The notes under the pieces are model-generated. The model did no database searches. It had not been told where the DNA came from and saw only the letters and a list, made by a program, of their open reading frames with translations. A program made the position numbers and the translations under genes. A stretch of 45,534 bases of DNA from Candidatus Bipolaricaulota bacterium (GTDB lineage Bacteria > Bipolaricaulota > Bipolaricaulia > RBG-16-55-9 > DRXL01), in NCBI GenBank assembly GCA_025061735.1, contig JANXAU010000048.1:1-45534 (forward strand). The letters are read 5' to 3'. Shown here one piece after another: positions 7,624 through 15,446 of the stretch. The stretch's first letter is position 1. The number at the start of each line of letters is the position of its first letter.

Positions 7624-8566
7624 AGGGCCAATGACAACTGAGACAGCTCTCGTTGCCCCGTCCCGTGTGATCTATCGGGAAGGGCCACTGCGCTTGGAGG
7701 TTGTGACAAGCCAAGCAATCGCTGCGCAGTTCGAGCGAGTGCGGGATCATCGGCGCTTTGCCCGGCAGCGCTACGGTCTCGATCGCCGTCTGCTCGACGG
7801 TGATCATATAGAAAGTCCCAGCGAGCAAGAGAAGCGCAACAAACGCCGCGACGGGCACGAAGACGCGGCGACGCCGGGCGACGCTCTCTGCAGACGGCGG
7901 GGACGGTTCCCCGCGCTGCAGTCGCTCTAGCTCCAAGGGATGCTCGTGGGCTAGTTCTTCTTCGGAGAGCTTGCCCGTGAAGATACTCTTGTTAAAGTGT
8001 CGAAAGTGCACGAAGTACATGTGCCATGTGAGGATGGCTAGCACAGCGAGAACGGCTTCGTAGCCATGGGCCGCTTTAGCGGCGGGCACGATCTCTCCGG
8101 GAAGAAAGCTCGTAAACCAGATGGGGTTCCACAAGATAAACCCCGTCAACACCATCAGCACCGTTCCCCAGATGAGCGCCCAGTATTCGAGCTTTTCAAT
8201 GAAGCTGTAGCGATCAAACTTGGGGTAGTTGGGCACGAGCTTGAGATAATAACCAATCGCTTGGATCAGGTCGCGCAGGTCTCGCCAGCGCAGCCACATA
8301 TAGAGCGGCGTCTGTAAAACAAAGACGCGATACCCCACGCCCACCAGGTGTGCAATCGCCGTCAAGATCAGCACAATCGCTGCGATGTGATGGATCTCGC
8401 GGAGCATCTGCACGCCCCCGAAGAACTCGGCAATCGCGTGTGCCCACGCCGTGTCGGAGAACTTCTGGGGCAGCCCCGTCGTCGCCAGCGCGATAAACGC
8501 CAGCGCCATCGCCCAGTGCTCTACAAGCTGCGTCCAGTGAAAGCGCTGATAGTATCTCTTGCTCAT
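7616..8566 (-). CDS. cytochrome b membrane subunit with two C-terminal heme c sites
   Basis: A 316-residue membrane protein. The N-terminal half has four membrane helices with His residues typical of the FdnI/cytochrome b561 group (RFHWTQLVEHW, REIHHIAAI, AAHGYE, TWHMYFVHFRHF), suited to two b hemes and quinone contact. A Pro/Arg-rich linker and a fifth helix (about 236-256) lead to an outer domain with CLACH and CLSCH near the C-terminus. It should pass electrons between the quinone pool and exported multiheme cytochromes. It overlaps the nonaheme gene by 4 bp (ATGA), which implies translational coupling. No NrfD-type subunit is present in the island, so this is the best candidate for the quinone link. 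Confidence 0.85.
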   Translation of the reverse strand: MSKRYYQRFHWTQLVEHWAMALAFIALATTGLPQKFSDTAWAHAIAEFFGGVQMLREIHHIAAIVLILTAIAHLVGVGYRVFVLQTPLYMWLRWRDLRDLIQAIGYYLKLVPNYPKFDRYSFIEKLEYWALIWGTVLMVLTGFILWNPIWFTSFLPGEIVPAAKAAHGYEAVLAVLAILTWHMYFVHFRHFNKSIFTGKLSEEELAHEHPLELERLQRGEPSPPSAESVARRRRVFVPVAAFVALLLLAGTFYMITVEQTAIETVALPGKAPMIPHSLELRSDCLACHNLQAQWPFPIDHTGRGNESCLSCHWPSK

Positions 8567-9654
8567 GCGGGCTTCCCTCCAAAGGCGCGGTGCGCCGCGT
8601 CCAGTAGGATGAAGACCACAAAGAACCCGATCACCGCGGGGATGAGAATCTTATAGAAAAGCTCGACGTAATAGACCAGGGGGAACTCCGTGGGGCTGGG
8701 GTTGTAGTGCTTGACCCACGCCGTGGGGAAGTTGGCCGTCGCCGTGGGATGACACTGCTGACACGTCTTTAAGAGATTCTCTTTGATCACTCGTGACTCT
8801 GGGTCTTTGGCGCTCTTGATGTCATGGACCCCGTGGCAGTCGTAGCAGACGGCTTCGTTCAGACGCGCTCCGGGGCGCTTCTGAAAGAGCTGCACGGTCG
8901 TCCCGTGAAAGTCGGCGACGTACGAGCGCAGCACGGCCGTTGAGAGGCCGTACTTGCTCATCTTGACGGGGTCGGCGTGGCAATTGGCGCAGATTTGGGG
9001 GGAACGCAGACGAAACTCGAGCGTGCGCGGATCTTCGATCTGATGGACGCCGTGGCAATCGGTGCACGTGGGCACATCGGGATGGTCTTGGTCTCTTATG
9101 AGATCAGCCCCGTGCACGCTCTCTTTGTAAATATCAAAGATCTGCTCGTGGCAGCGTCCACACGTCAGATCTATCTTGAGCCGGGGTTGCGCCGGCGGCG
9201 TGATGTTGTGAGCGCCGTGACAATCGGTACAGACCGGGGCTTCGCGGTGCCCTGCAGCTAGGACGCGCAGGTGGATGCTATCGAGCGTCGCTCGGTATTG
9301 CTCTTGGTGGCAAGTGCGACAGTTGGTGTAGTAGCGCAGAGAGAGTTCGCGGCGATCCCGCACGGCCAAGGGCGGGTGAGGGAACCCGGTAATATCGCGA
9401 TGACAGCTCACGCACGTCAGCCCAGCCTTGGCGTGGACAGACTCAGAGAAGACTTTCATGTCAACCCACAGGGGCAGTTCTTCGCCGCTGGGCAGCGTCG
9501 TGCTTAGCCCTTCGTTCCCATGACACGTGATGCATTCGCTGATGGGAATTGCTGACTCTTGAGCGGGCGCCGGCCACGAGAGCAGCAGAAGAACGATAAG
9601 AGTCAGTAGAGATGAACGTCTGTGCGTCCGTATGGATCTGCTGTGCTTACCCAT
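8563..9654 (-). CDS. nonaheme cytochrome c with C-terminal membrane anchor
   Basis: A 363-residue cytochrome with a signal peptide (hydrophobic core LLTLIVLLLLSW), nine CXXCH sites (CITCH, CVSCH, CRTCH, CTDCH, CGRCH, CTDCH, CANCH, CYDCH, CQQCH) and a C-terminal membrane helix (about residues 333-352). The three CHG[AV]H sites look like repeated two-heme units, which suggests growth by internal duplication. It lies between ccsA (8-bp overlap) and the cytochrome b gene (4-bp overlap), so the three are surely one operon. Its likely job is to receive electrons from the cytochrome b on the outer membrane face and hand them to soluble or anchored partners such as the two hexaheme proteins. Confidence 0.88.
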   Translation of the reverse strand: MGKHSRSIRTHRRSSLLTLIVLLLLSWPAPAQESAIPISECITCHGNEGLSTTLPSGEELPLWVDMKVFSESVHAKAGLTCVSCHRDITGFPHPPLAVRDRRELSLRYYTNCRTCHQEQYRATLDSIHLRVLAAGHREAPVCTDCHGAHNITPPAQPRLKIDLTCGRCHEQIFDIYKESVHGADLIRDQDHPDVPTCTDCHGVHQIEDPRTLEFRLRSPQICANCHADPVKMSKYGLSTAVLRSYVADFHGTTVQLFQKRPGARLNEAVCYDCHGVHDIKSAKDPESRVIKENLLKTCQQCHPTATANFPTAWVKHYNPSPTEFPLVYYVELFYKILIPAVIGFFVVFILLDAAHRAFGGKPA

Positions 9655-10534
9655 AGCTGTGCAGCCCAGAGAGCAGATAGTTCACACCCCACCATGTAAA
9701 CATACAGACAGCGAACCCCAGCACAGCGAGCCACGCGGTCTTGGCGTCGCGCCAGCCCCACTTCACCCGCACGTGCAGATAGAGCGCGTAGATAAACCAA
9801 CTGATCAGCATCCACGTCTCTTTGGGGTCCCAGCCCCAGTAGCGCCCCCAGGCGTGCTGCGCCCAGACGGCTCCAAAGACAATCCCGCCGAGCGTGAAGA
9901 GCGGAAATCCAATCGCAATCGACTTATAGCTGACGTTGTCTAGCAATTTCAGCGTCTCTACAGAGGCCCGTCGCTGGAGCACCAGGAAGAGCAATGCTGC
10001 ACCGAAAGCGATGGCAAAGAACGCCTCCCCGCCGAGCGTGAAGAGCACGTGCAGCTTGAGCCAATAGCTCTGCAACGCGGGCACGAGCGGACGCACCTCC
10101 GACGAGATCAACGGCGACGAAGCGAGCGCCACCGCGATGAACGACAGCCCCGTCACCATCGCGCCGATCACTTTGATCTTATAGCGCCTCTCGAAGAAGA
10201 GATAGACCAACGGGATCGCCCACGAGAAGAAAGCGAGAGTCTCGTACGTGTTCGTCACCGGGAGCGTCCAATACTCCGAGACGCGCGCGATCTCGATCGT
10301 GCGCAGAACCATCGCCACGGTGCTGAAGATCACGGTGATCGCCGTGCTCCACGTGGCGAGCGTCCCCCACGTCGTCTGCTTGATCAACCACGGGGTTGTC
10401 GTCGCGGAGATCCCTAAACCCGTGCCTACCGTCTTCGCGGTCCCTTTAGGCTCGCCGATCAGGTGCAACAGATAGAAGACAAAGCTGATAAAATACCCGA
10501 TGGCCGTCAGATAGAAGAAGAACGTGCTGTCCAT
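9647..10534 (-). CDS. ccsA: CcsA-type heme handling protein (System II c-type cytochrome maturation)
   Basis: A 295-residue polytopic membrane protein of the ResC/CcsA family. The tryptophan-rich WWD signature is visible (WGRYWGWDPKETW, about residues 230-242), and conserved His residues in flanking helices (for example WLKLHVLF, AQHAWG) fit the heme-binding role. With ResB just upstream it exports heme and attaches it to CXXCH sites. The island contains 23 such sites across four cytochromes, so dedicated maturation genes make sense. Eight bases overlap the nonaheme cytochrome gene. Confidence 0.92.
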   Translation of the reverse strand: MDSTFFFYLTAIGYFISFVFYLLHLIGEPKGTAKTVGTGLGISATTTPWLIKQTTWGTLATWSTAITVIFSTVAMVLRTIEIARVSEYWTLPVTNTYETLAFFSWAIPLVYLFFERRYKIKVIGAMVTGLSFIAVALASSPLISSEVRPLVPALQSYWLKLHVLFTLGGEAFFAIAFGAALLFLVLQRRASVETLKLLDNVSYKSIAIGFPLFTLGGIVFGAVWAQHAWGRYWGWDPKETWMLISWFIYALYLHVRVKWGWRDAKTAWLAVLGFAVCMFTWWGVNYLLSGLHSYG

Positions 10535-10549
10535 GATGACCCTCCTTTA

Positions 10550-12394
10550 TTATTTTGAGAGAGTAACGCTCGTCTTGGGCTTCTCTTTGGCAGAATCTTC
10601 ACCCTCTCCCTTCGCCCTCTCCCTCTCAGGGAGGGGGGTGGGGTGAGGGTTAAACTTCAACTCTTCGACGATCTCTTCTAGCTCCGGCTCGAACTCCCGC
10701 GGCTCGCGCCCCAGCCCACCCACATAGAGTTTGCTCTCTTGATAAGCCGCCCAGATGCGCCTCGGCGGGAGATAGAAGTTCATGAAAAGCCCCAGCATCA
10801 TCAAGACAAAGCCCGTGTAGATCAGAGGGATGCCCGGATTGGAAGCGATCTGCAAGCCCGTGAACTCCGGCGCGGTCATCCCCGTGACAAAGAATCGATA
10901 CGGGTTCTCCCGGGTGAACTCATGCTGGAACTCCGGGAACTGCGCAAACGCCCAGGTCGCGAACTCGCGCTGCTCCCCTTTGAAGACTTCCAAGAAGACA
11001 GCAGGGTTGTTCAAGCGCCCGCTGCGGTTGGCCGGACGACGGTCTTCCCCGATCATAAAGTCAGGGAAGAACGCGCTGATCTTCACGCGGCGGCCCTCGT
11101 CGTCTAGGGTAAATTCTTCGCCGACTTTCGCGGTGAACTCCCCCAAAGGGAGCGTCGCGCCGTCGGGCTGCACGCGCTCGACGCGCAGCGTCAAGTGCGC
11201 CCCGCCCAGCCAGTCCGTCCCAAACGAAGACTGATAAAACGTGATCCCCTTGTACGTCAAGGGATCGTTGACTTCTATCGTCTTGGTCAAGACTTCTTTG
11301 CCGTTGTCAATGATCGTGAGCTTGGTGTACCAGTCTTTGATCTGCGGGGAATCGGCGTAGCTGGTGGTCCAGAGGTCGTCCACGCGCACGTCGAAGCCGC
11401 CACGGGCTACGTGAAACGTCTCGCCCTTATGCGCGACTTGGAACTCCTCAAATCCCAACAGCCCGCCGACGATCCCGCCGATGAGTACAATCAGAAGACT
11501 GACGTGCAAGAGATCTACTCCCAGCCGCCCCCACAGGTGCTTATACGCCGTGAGCTGAGCGCCCGCGCGCCGGACGCGATAGCGACGCCGCTCTAAGAGC
11601 TGAGCGAGCCGCTCCAGTCCATCTTCGGGGATCGCTATCTTCGCGTGGGTCGGCAGCTTGGCGATCTCGTCGACCGAGCGCGGCTCGACGGGCTTGCGCA
11701 CCATCTCCCACGAGACCCTGAAGCGCTTGATCGCGCAGCAGACGGTGTTGATCACCAGTAGAATTAATAATCCCAAAAAGTACCACGAGCTGTAGAGCCG
11801 ATCGAACTGAAAGAACCGAATGAGCTGAGCGCCAGATAGACCGTAGCGCTCGACATAGACCATCGGGTTTTGATTCTGCGGGATGAGCGTCCCGATCACC
11901 GAGATCAGCGCCAGCGCGATGAGCAACCCGATGGCCAATTTAATAGACGTGAGCTGTTCCCAGATCAAGCTGCCCCAAGGAGTGCGCTTGGTCTCGCCCA
12001 AGATTTCTCGGATCTGGCGAGCGACTTCGGCGCCGCCCTGCACGCACGAGTCCGGCGGACTCTCGCCGCGCACGATGGCCATCGCGTTCTCGGCGCACGT
12101 CCGATAGCCGCAGCGCCCGCAGTTCAGCCCACCCAAGACCGCGACCACTTGCGCGACCTTCTCGCGCGGGACAGCCACCGTCATGCCGTTGTTGGCCAGC
12201 GTGGAAGCCACCCCTGTCGCCACTGGCGCAGCGCTCGCGACTGCGCTCAACGCGACCCCGCAGAACTTGCAGAAACGACTATCGGGGGTGTTGGCCGTGC
12301 CGCACGCACTGCAAACGATTTGCAAGGGCGCTCCGCACGCCTTGCAGAACCGACTATCTGCTGTGTTCACCGTCTGGCACTTCTCGCAGGTCAT
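10550..12394 (-). CDS. resB: ResB-type maturation protein with N-terminal zinc ribbons and 4Fe-4S domain
   Basis: A 614-residue protein with an unusual domain order. Residues 3-20 (C3, C6, C17, C20) and 28-45 (C28, C31, C42, C45) form two zinc ribbons. Residues 92-117 (C92, C95, C100, C117, followed by GG) match the 4Fe-4S domain seen in RnfB and in corrinoid iron-sulfur proteins. From about 140 onward is an ordinary ResB: membrane helices (for example LAIGLLIALALISVIGTL), a large outer domain and a last helix near LIYTGFVLMMLGL. ResB works with CcsA to attach heme to cytochromes c. The extra domains sit before the first helix, so presumably in the cytoplasm. The C-terminal tail from about residue 582 is encoded by a dispersed palindromic repeat (NPHPTPLPERER). 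Confidence 0.88.
   Translation of the reverse strand: MTCEKCQTVNTADSRFCKACGAPLQIVCSACGTANTPDSRFCKFCGVALSAVASAAPVATGVASTLANNGMTVAVPREKVAQVVAVLGGLNCGRCGYRTCAENAMAIVRGESPPDSCVQGGAEVARQIREILGETKRTPWGSLIWEQLTSIKLAIGLLIALALISVIGTLIPQNQNPMVYVERYGLSGAQLIRFFQFDRLYSSWYFLGLLILLVINTVCCAIKRFRVSWEMVRKPVEPRSVDEIAKLPTHAKIAIPEDGLERLAQLLERRRYRVRRAGAQLTAYKHLWGRLGVDLLHVSLLIVLIGGIVGGLLGFEEFQVAHKGETFHVARGGFDVRVDDLWTTSYADSPQIKDWYTKLTIIDNGKEVLTKTIEVNDPLTYKGITFYQSSFGTDWLGGAHLTLRVERVQPDGATLPLGEFTAKVGEEFTLDDEGRRVKISAFFPDFMIGEDRRPANRSGRLNNPAVFLEVFKGEQREFATWAFAQFPEFQHEFTRENPYRFFVTGMTAPEFTGLQIASNPGIPLIYTGFVLMMLGLFMNFYLPPRRIWAAYQESKLYVGGLGREPREFEPELEEIVEELKFNPHPTPLPERERAKGEGEDSAKEKPKTSVTLSK
10601..10650. repeat. palindromic repeat inside the 3' end of resB
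   Basis: A CCCTCTCCC/GGGAGGGGG-type palindrome lies within the last 50 codons of the ResB frame. It is read through as NPHPTPLPERERAKGEGE without disturbing the frame. Similar sequence occurs at 5516-5562 and 30826-30890. Confidence 0.7.
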
Positions 12395-12400
12395 CGCCGA

Positions 12401-13000
12401 TCACTCGCTTTCGTGAAGAAGTCCCAGTCGCTGGAAATTCTGGGCGATCTCTTCGCCCTTGAGCGGCCCCAGCCAGACTCCCCGGATGTGCCCTTCAGGG
12501 TCTATGAAGAACGTCGTTGGGGTTCCCGTCAGCCTGTAAGTGACGAACGCCGTGCCACGCTCGTCCAAGAGATTGGTGTACGTCACGCCGTAGCGCTCCA
12601 AGAACGACTGGACGGTCTGGGCCGGCTCTCCCCAGTTGACGCCGATCAGGGCGATCTTTGTGCCAAACTGCTCGTGAAACCGTTGCAGATCGGGCAGCTC
12701 TTGGCGGCAGGGCGGGCACCACGCCGCCCAGAAGTTCAACAAGACGGGCTTGCCCCTCAGATCGCTCAGCCGCACGATCTGATTCTTCAGATCCGGCAGG
12801 CTGATCTCCGGGGCCAGATACCCCAAGCGGGGAGCGACTTCTTTTTGGAGTTCGTTGGGGTCTTCGACGAAGAAGCCGGCGCCGTGGCTGAGCGTGAATC
12901 GGCTCAGGTCGCTGCGCTCGGCGAAGAACGAATAGCTGATCACCGCGAGCGTCACCGCTCCGACGAGAATAATCATCCCCACGATCAGTCTCTTCAGCAC
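12401..13000 (-). CDS. membrane-anchored thioredoxin-like protein (ResA/TlpA)
   Basis: A 199-residue protein with an N-terminal membrane anchor (about residues 5-24) and an exported thioredoxin fold. The active site is WCPPC (about residue 95), with a cis-Pro in GTPTTFFID. ResA/TlpA proteins reduce the Cys pairs of apocytochromes c before heme attachment, which suits its place as first gene of the maturation operon. An FNR-type box lies 82-95 bp upstream. ResB starts six bases past its stop codon. Confidence 0.9.
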   Translation of the reverse strand: MLKRLIVGMIILVGAVTLAVISYSFFAERSDLSRFTLSHGAGFFVEDPNELQKEVAPRLGYLAPEISLPDLKNQIVRLSDLRGKPVLLNFWAAWCPPCRQELPDLQRFHEQFGTKIALIGVNWGEPAQTVQSFLERYGVTYTNLLDERGTAFVTYRLTGTPTTFFIDPEGHIRGVWLGPLKGEEIAQNFQRLGLLHESE

Positions 13001-13081
13001 GGCCTCCTCCTTGTCTCCTGACGTGGCCTCATTCTATCGGGGCTTGCGCCGCTCTTGGTATGACGACCATCAAAAGAGGCT

Positions 13082-13095
13082 ATGATCTTGATCAA
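13082..13095 (-). promoter_or_regulatory. FNR-type box upstream of the cytochrome maturation operon
   Basis: Reads TTGAT-CAAG-ATCAT on the minus strand, nine of ten matches to the classic FNR consensus and the best of the five sites. A CATACC hexamer at 13057-13062 is centred 29 bp downstream. The thioredoxin-like gene starts at 13000. Confidence 0.6.
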
Positions 13096-13112
13096 GTTTT
13101 GGGGATAAAAAG

Positions 13113-13664
13113 CTAGCGCACGTTGAAGCGATTCATCACGGCCTCTATGCCGTGCTGCACGAAGCACTCGATGGCTGCGGCCGCCCGAGCTAAGAACTCT
13201 GGGAGGTGCTGGGCTTCTTCTTCGCTGAACGGGGCCAAGACGTAGTCGGAGAGTTCGCGCAGGGGCTGCTCCGAACCGATCCCCAATCTCAGTCGGGGGA
13301 TCTCTTCGGTTTGCAACGCCTCTATGATCGACTCCATGCCGTGATGGCCCCCGGCGCCGCCCTTGGCTTTGGCGCGCAGCCGCCCAAAGGGCAGAGAGTA
13401 GTCGTCGTAGACGATCAACAGATCGTGGGGAGGCAAAGCGTAGCGCTGGCAGATCTCGCCGACCGCGACCCCGCTGAGGTTCATATAGACCAGCGGTTCG
13501 ACGATCAGTGTCTGGTCGGTGCGGTAGACCACGGAGAAGTCGTGTTCGTGGGGAGAGAGAGGCGGGAGACGCTCCAAGAACGCGCGCACGGCCATGCGGC
13601 CAAGGTTGTGACGGGTGCGCGCGTAGCGCTCCCCGGGGTTGCCCAGACCGATCACGGCTTTCAT
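13113..13664 (-). CDS. pth: peptidyl-tRNA hydrolase
   Basis: A 183-residue Pth, normal length for the bacterial enzyme that recycles peptidyl-tRNA. The signature is clear: GLGNPG with N9, TRHN with H19 as the catalytic His, and VYDDYSLPFG with D87. KGGAGGHHGM is the substrate-binding loop. It lies downstream of rplY, the common bacterial order. The start codon has no Shine-Dalgarno sequence; instead a 16-bp hairpin and six T residues run straight into the ATG. Confidence 0.95.
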   Translation of the reverse strand: MKAVIGLGNPGERYARTRHNLGRMAVRAFLERLPPLSPHEHDFSVVYRTDQTLIVEPLVYMNLSGVAVGEICQRYALPPHDLLIVYDDYSLPFGRLRAKAKGGAGGHHGMESIIEALQTEEIPRLRLGIGSEQPLRELSDYVLAPFSEEEAQHLPEFLARAAAAIECFVQHGIEAVMNRFNVR

Positions 13665-13704
13665 AAAAAAGTTCTAGGGGCAAACGGGCGTTCGCCCCTA
13701 GAAC
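13665..13704 (-). terminator. terminator-like hairpin abutting the pth start codon
   Basis: Arms GTTCTAGGGGCGAACG and its complement pair over 16 bp with one mismatch and a 2-nt loop (13671-13704). On the minus strand the hairpin is followed by TTTTTT and then at once by the pth ATG. It has the form of an intrinsic terminator for rplY, but it occupies the place of the pth ribosome binding site. Its core also belongs to the TAGGGGC palindrome family (see 760-786). Confidence 0.6.
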
Positions 13705-13721
13705 CCTCTGCTATCGCTGGC

Positions 13722-14387
13722 TCACTTCTTCTCTTCTTTCTTGGCCGGGGCTTGCTGAGCAGGAGGTGCCGGAGCTGTCGCGGCCGCAGGCGCTCCTGGG
13801 GCCGGAGCCGCTGCCTCCGCTCCCGGCACCGGCGCCACCGCGACCTCCTCCTTGCGCGGCGCCACCACGCTCACGATCGTCGCTTCAGCCGGTGTGAGCA
13901 CTTGTACCCCCGTCAGCGCCAGATCGCTCACGTGGATCGCCTGACCGACCCCGAGATTGCTCACGTCTAACTCGATCACTTCGGGGATCTGCTCCATCGG
14001 CCCGCGCACACGCACCAAGTCGCGCAGCACCTGAAGCACCCCGCCCTCCTTGACCCCTCTTGCTACCCCGCGCAGACGCACGGGCACGTCAATCACCACC
14101 GGGCGATCGGGCGCCGGACTGTACAGATCAATATGCTGCACGCGATCGGTGAGCAGCTCGTGCTGGATCTCTTTGATGAACGTCGTGAACTTCTGCCCGT
14201 TGAGTTCGACCACGATGCGCGAGCTGCGTGTCACCCTCTGCAGCAGCTTATCGAGATCTTTAGCGTTGAGCGCGATCCGATAGTGCACGCCGGGGCCGTA
14301 GAGCACCCCCGGCACGCGCCCCAGACGTCGCAGCTCTCGCGGGTTGGGCTTGTCTCCGCGCACCTCCGCTTGAATCGTGTACTCCAT
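13722..14387 (-). CDS. rplY: ribosomal protein L25/TL5 (CTC form)
   Basis: The long form of L25, with an N-terminal 5S-rRNA-binding domain (about 1-90; GRVPGVLYGPG near residue 24) and a C-terminal beta domain (about 95-180). It ends in an Ala/Pro-rich low-complexity tail and a run of Lys/Glu. Two ATGs lie six bases apart (14393 and 14387). The second is preferred because AGGAGG is 8 nt from it and only 2 nt from the first; this gives 221 residues. It follows prs on the same strand. Confidence 0.93.
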   Translation of the reverse strand: MEYTIQAEVRGDKPNPRELRRLGRVPGVLYGPGVHYRIALNAKDLDKLLQRVTRSSRIVVELNGQKFTTFIKEIQHELLTDRVQHIDLYSPAPDRPVVIDVPVRLRGVARGVKEGGVLQVLRDLVRVRGPMEQIPEVIELDVSNLGVGQAIHVSDLALTGVQVLTPAEATIVSVVAPRKEEVAVAPVPGAEAAAPAPGAPAAATAPAPPAQQAPAKKEEKK

Positions 14388-14403
14388 ACGCATCTCCTCC
14401 TGG

Positions 14404-14425
14404 GAGGGACGGACCGCCGTCCCTC
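14404..14425. repeat. intergenic hairpin GAGGGACGG / CCGTCCCTC
   Basis: Nine-base perfect arms with a 4-nt loop between prs and rplY. There is no T-run, so it is more likely a dispersed palindrome or an mRNA stability element than a terminator. Confidence 0.6.
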
Positions 14426-14434
14426 TAAAGTTCG

Positions 14435-15370
14435 CTAATCATGCGGGAACATCTCGCTCACGGACTCATGATAGTGAATTCTCTTGATCGTCTCTGCCAA
14501 GAGCACGCCGACCGAGATGACATCGATCTTGGGGCTATGAGGCACGGGGATCGTGTTCGTCACGGCGATCTTCTGGATGGGGGAGGCTTCGAGCTTGCGC
14601 ACGGCATCGCCGGCGAAGACCCCGTGCGTAAACGCCGCATAGACTTCGGTGGCTCCGCACTCGAGCAAGAGCTTAGCGGCTTCGATGAGCGTCCCCCCGG
14701 TGGCGACGATGTCGTCCACGAGCACGGCGCGCCTGCCCTTGACATCGCCAATGAGGCCTAGCGCACGGACTTCGTCGGGGCTGACGCGGCTCTTCTCGAC
14801 AATCGCCATGGGCATCCCCAAGCGCTCGGCGACGGCGCGCGCGCGCTTGGCCGCCCCCACATCGGGAGCGACGATCACCGCGTTCTCGAGATTCTGCTTT
14901 TGAAAATACCCCGCGATGATGGGATCGCTGCGCAGGTTGTCTACGGGAATATCAAAGAAGCCCTGGATCTGGCCGGCGGGCAGGTCGAGCGTGAGCACTC
15001 GCCCCGCCCCGGCGCGCACGATCATATTGGCGACCAACTTGGCGCTGATCGGCACGCGCCCAATATGTTTGCGATCTTGGCGCGCGTAACCGTAGTAGGG
15101 GATAACGGCCGTGATGCGTTCGGCCGAGGCGCGTTTGAGCGCGTCAATCGTCAGCAGCAGTTCCATTAAATTGTCATTGACCGGAGGGCACGTCGGCTGG
15201 ATGACAAAGACATCGGCGCCGCGCACCGTCTCGCGAATATAGATAGACGTCTCGCCGTCGGGGAAGCGCCCCACGTCCACGGCCGTGAGCTTAATCCCCA
15301 GATGCTGACTGATCTCTTGAGCCAGAGCGGGATTGGCGCTCCCCGCGACCAATTTCAATAAATCTTGCAC
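14435..15370 (-). CDS. prs: ribose-phosphate pyrophosphokinase
   Basis: A 311-residue PRPP synthetase (class I), which makes PRPP from ribose 5-phosphate and ATP. Visible motifs include the N-terminal FPDGE, YYGYARQDRK for ATP binding, the flexible-loop Lys-Ser-Arg (VEKSR) and the ribose-phosphate loop VDDIVATGGT. One oddity: the PRPP synthetase signature D-L-H is D-L-P here, so residue 131, normally the catalytic/ATP-binding His, is Pro (codon CCC rather than CAC). The start is GTG, with GGGAGG rather far upstream. A TTGCAA/TATAGT promoter lies inside the end of the HIT gene. Confidence 0.92.
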   Translation of the reverse strand: MQDLLKLVAGSANPALAQEISQHLGIKLTAVDVGRFPDGETSIYIRETVRGADVFVIQPTCPPVNDNLMELLLTIDALKRASAERITAVIPYYGYARQDRKHIGRVPISAKLVANMIVRAGAGRVLTLDLPAGQIQGFFDIPVDNLRSDPIIAGYFQKQNLENAVIVAPDVGAAKRARAVAERLGMPMAIVEKSRVSPDEVRALGLIGDVKGRRAVLVDDIVATGGTLIEAAKLLLECGATEVYAAFTHGVFAGDAVRKLEASPIQKIAVTNTIPVPHSPKIDVISVGVLLAETIKRIHYHESVSEMFPHD

Positions 15371-15417
15371 CGTAACGCTCGTCCTCCCTTGGGGAATCTC
15401 TGGGGATGAAACACGCT

Positions 15418-15446
15418 ACTATAGCACATTTAGCGCGCTTTTGCAA
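15418..15446 (-). promoter_or_regulatory. promoter for prs-rplY
   Basis: -35 TTGCAA (15441-15446), 17-bp spacer, -10 TATAGT (15418-15423) on the minus strand. It overlaps the last codons of the HIT gene, so prs can be expressed apart from the tyrS block. Confidence 0.5.
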
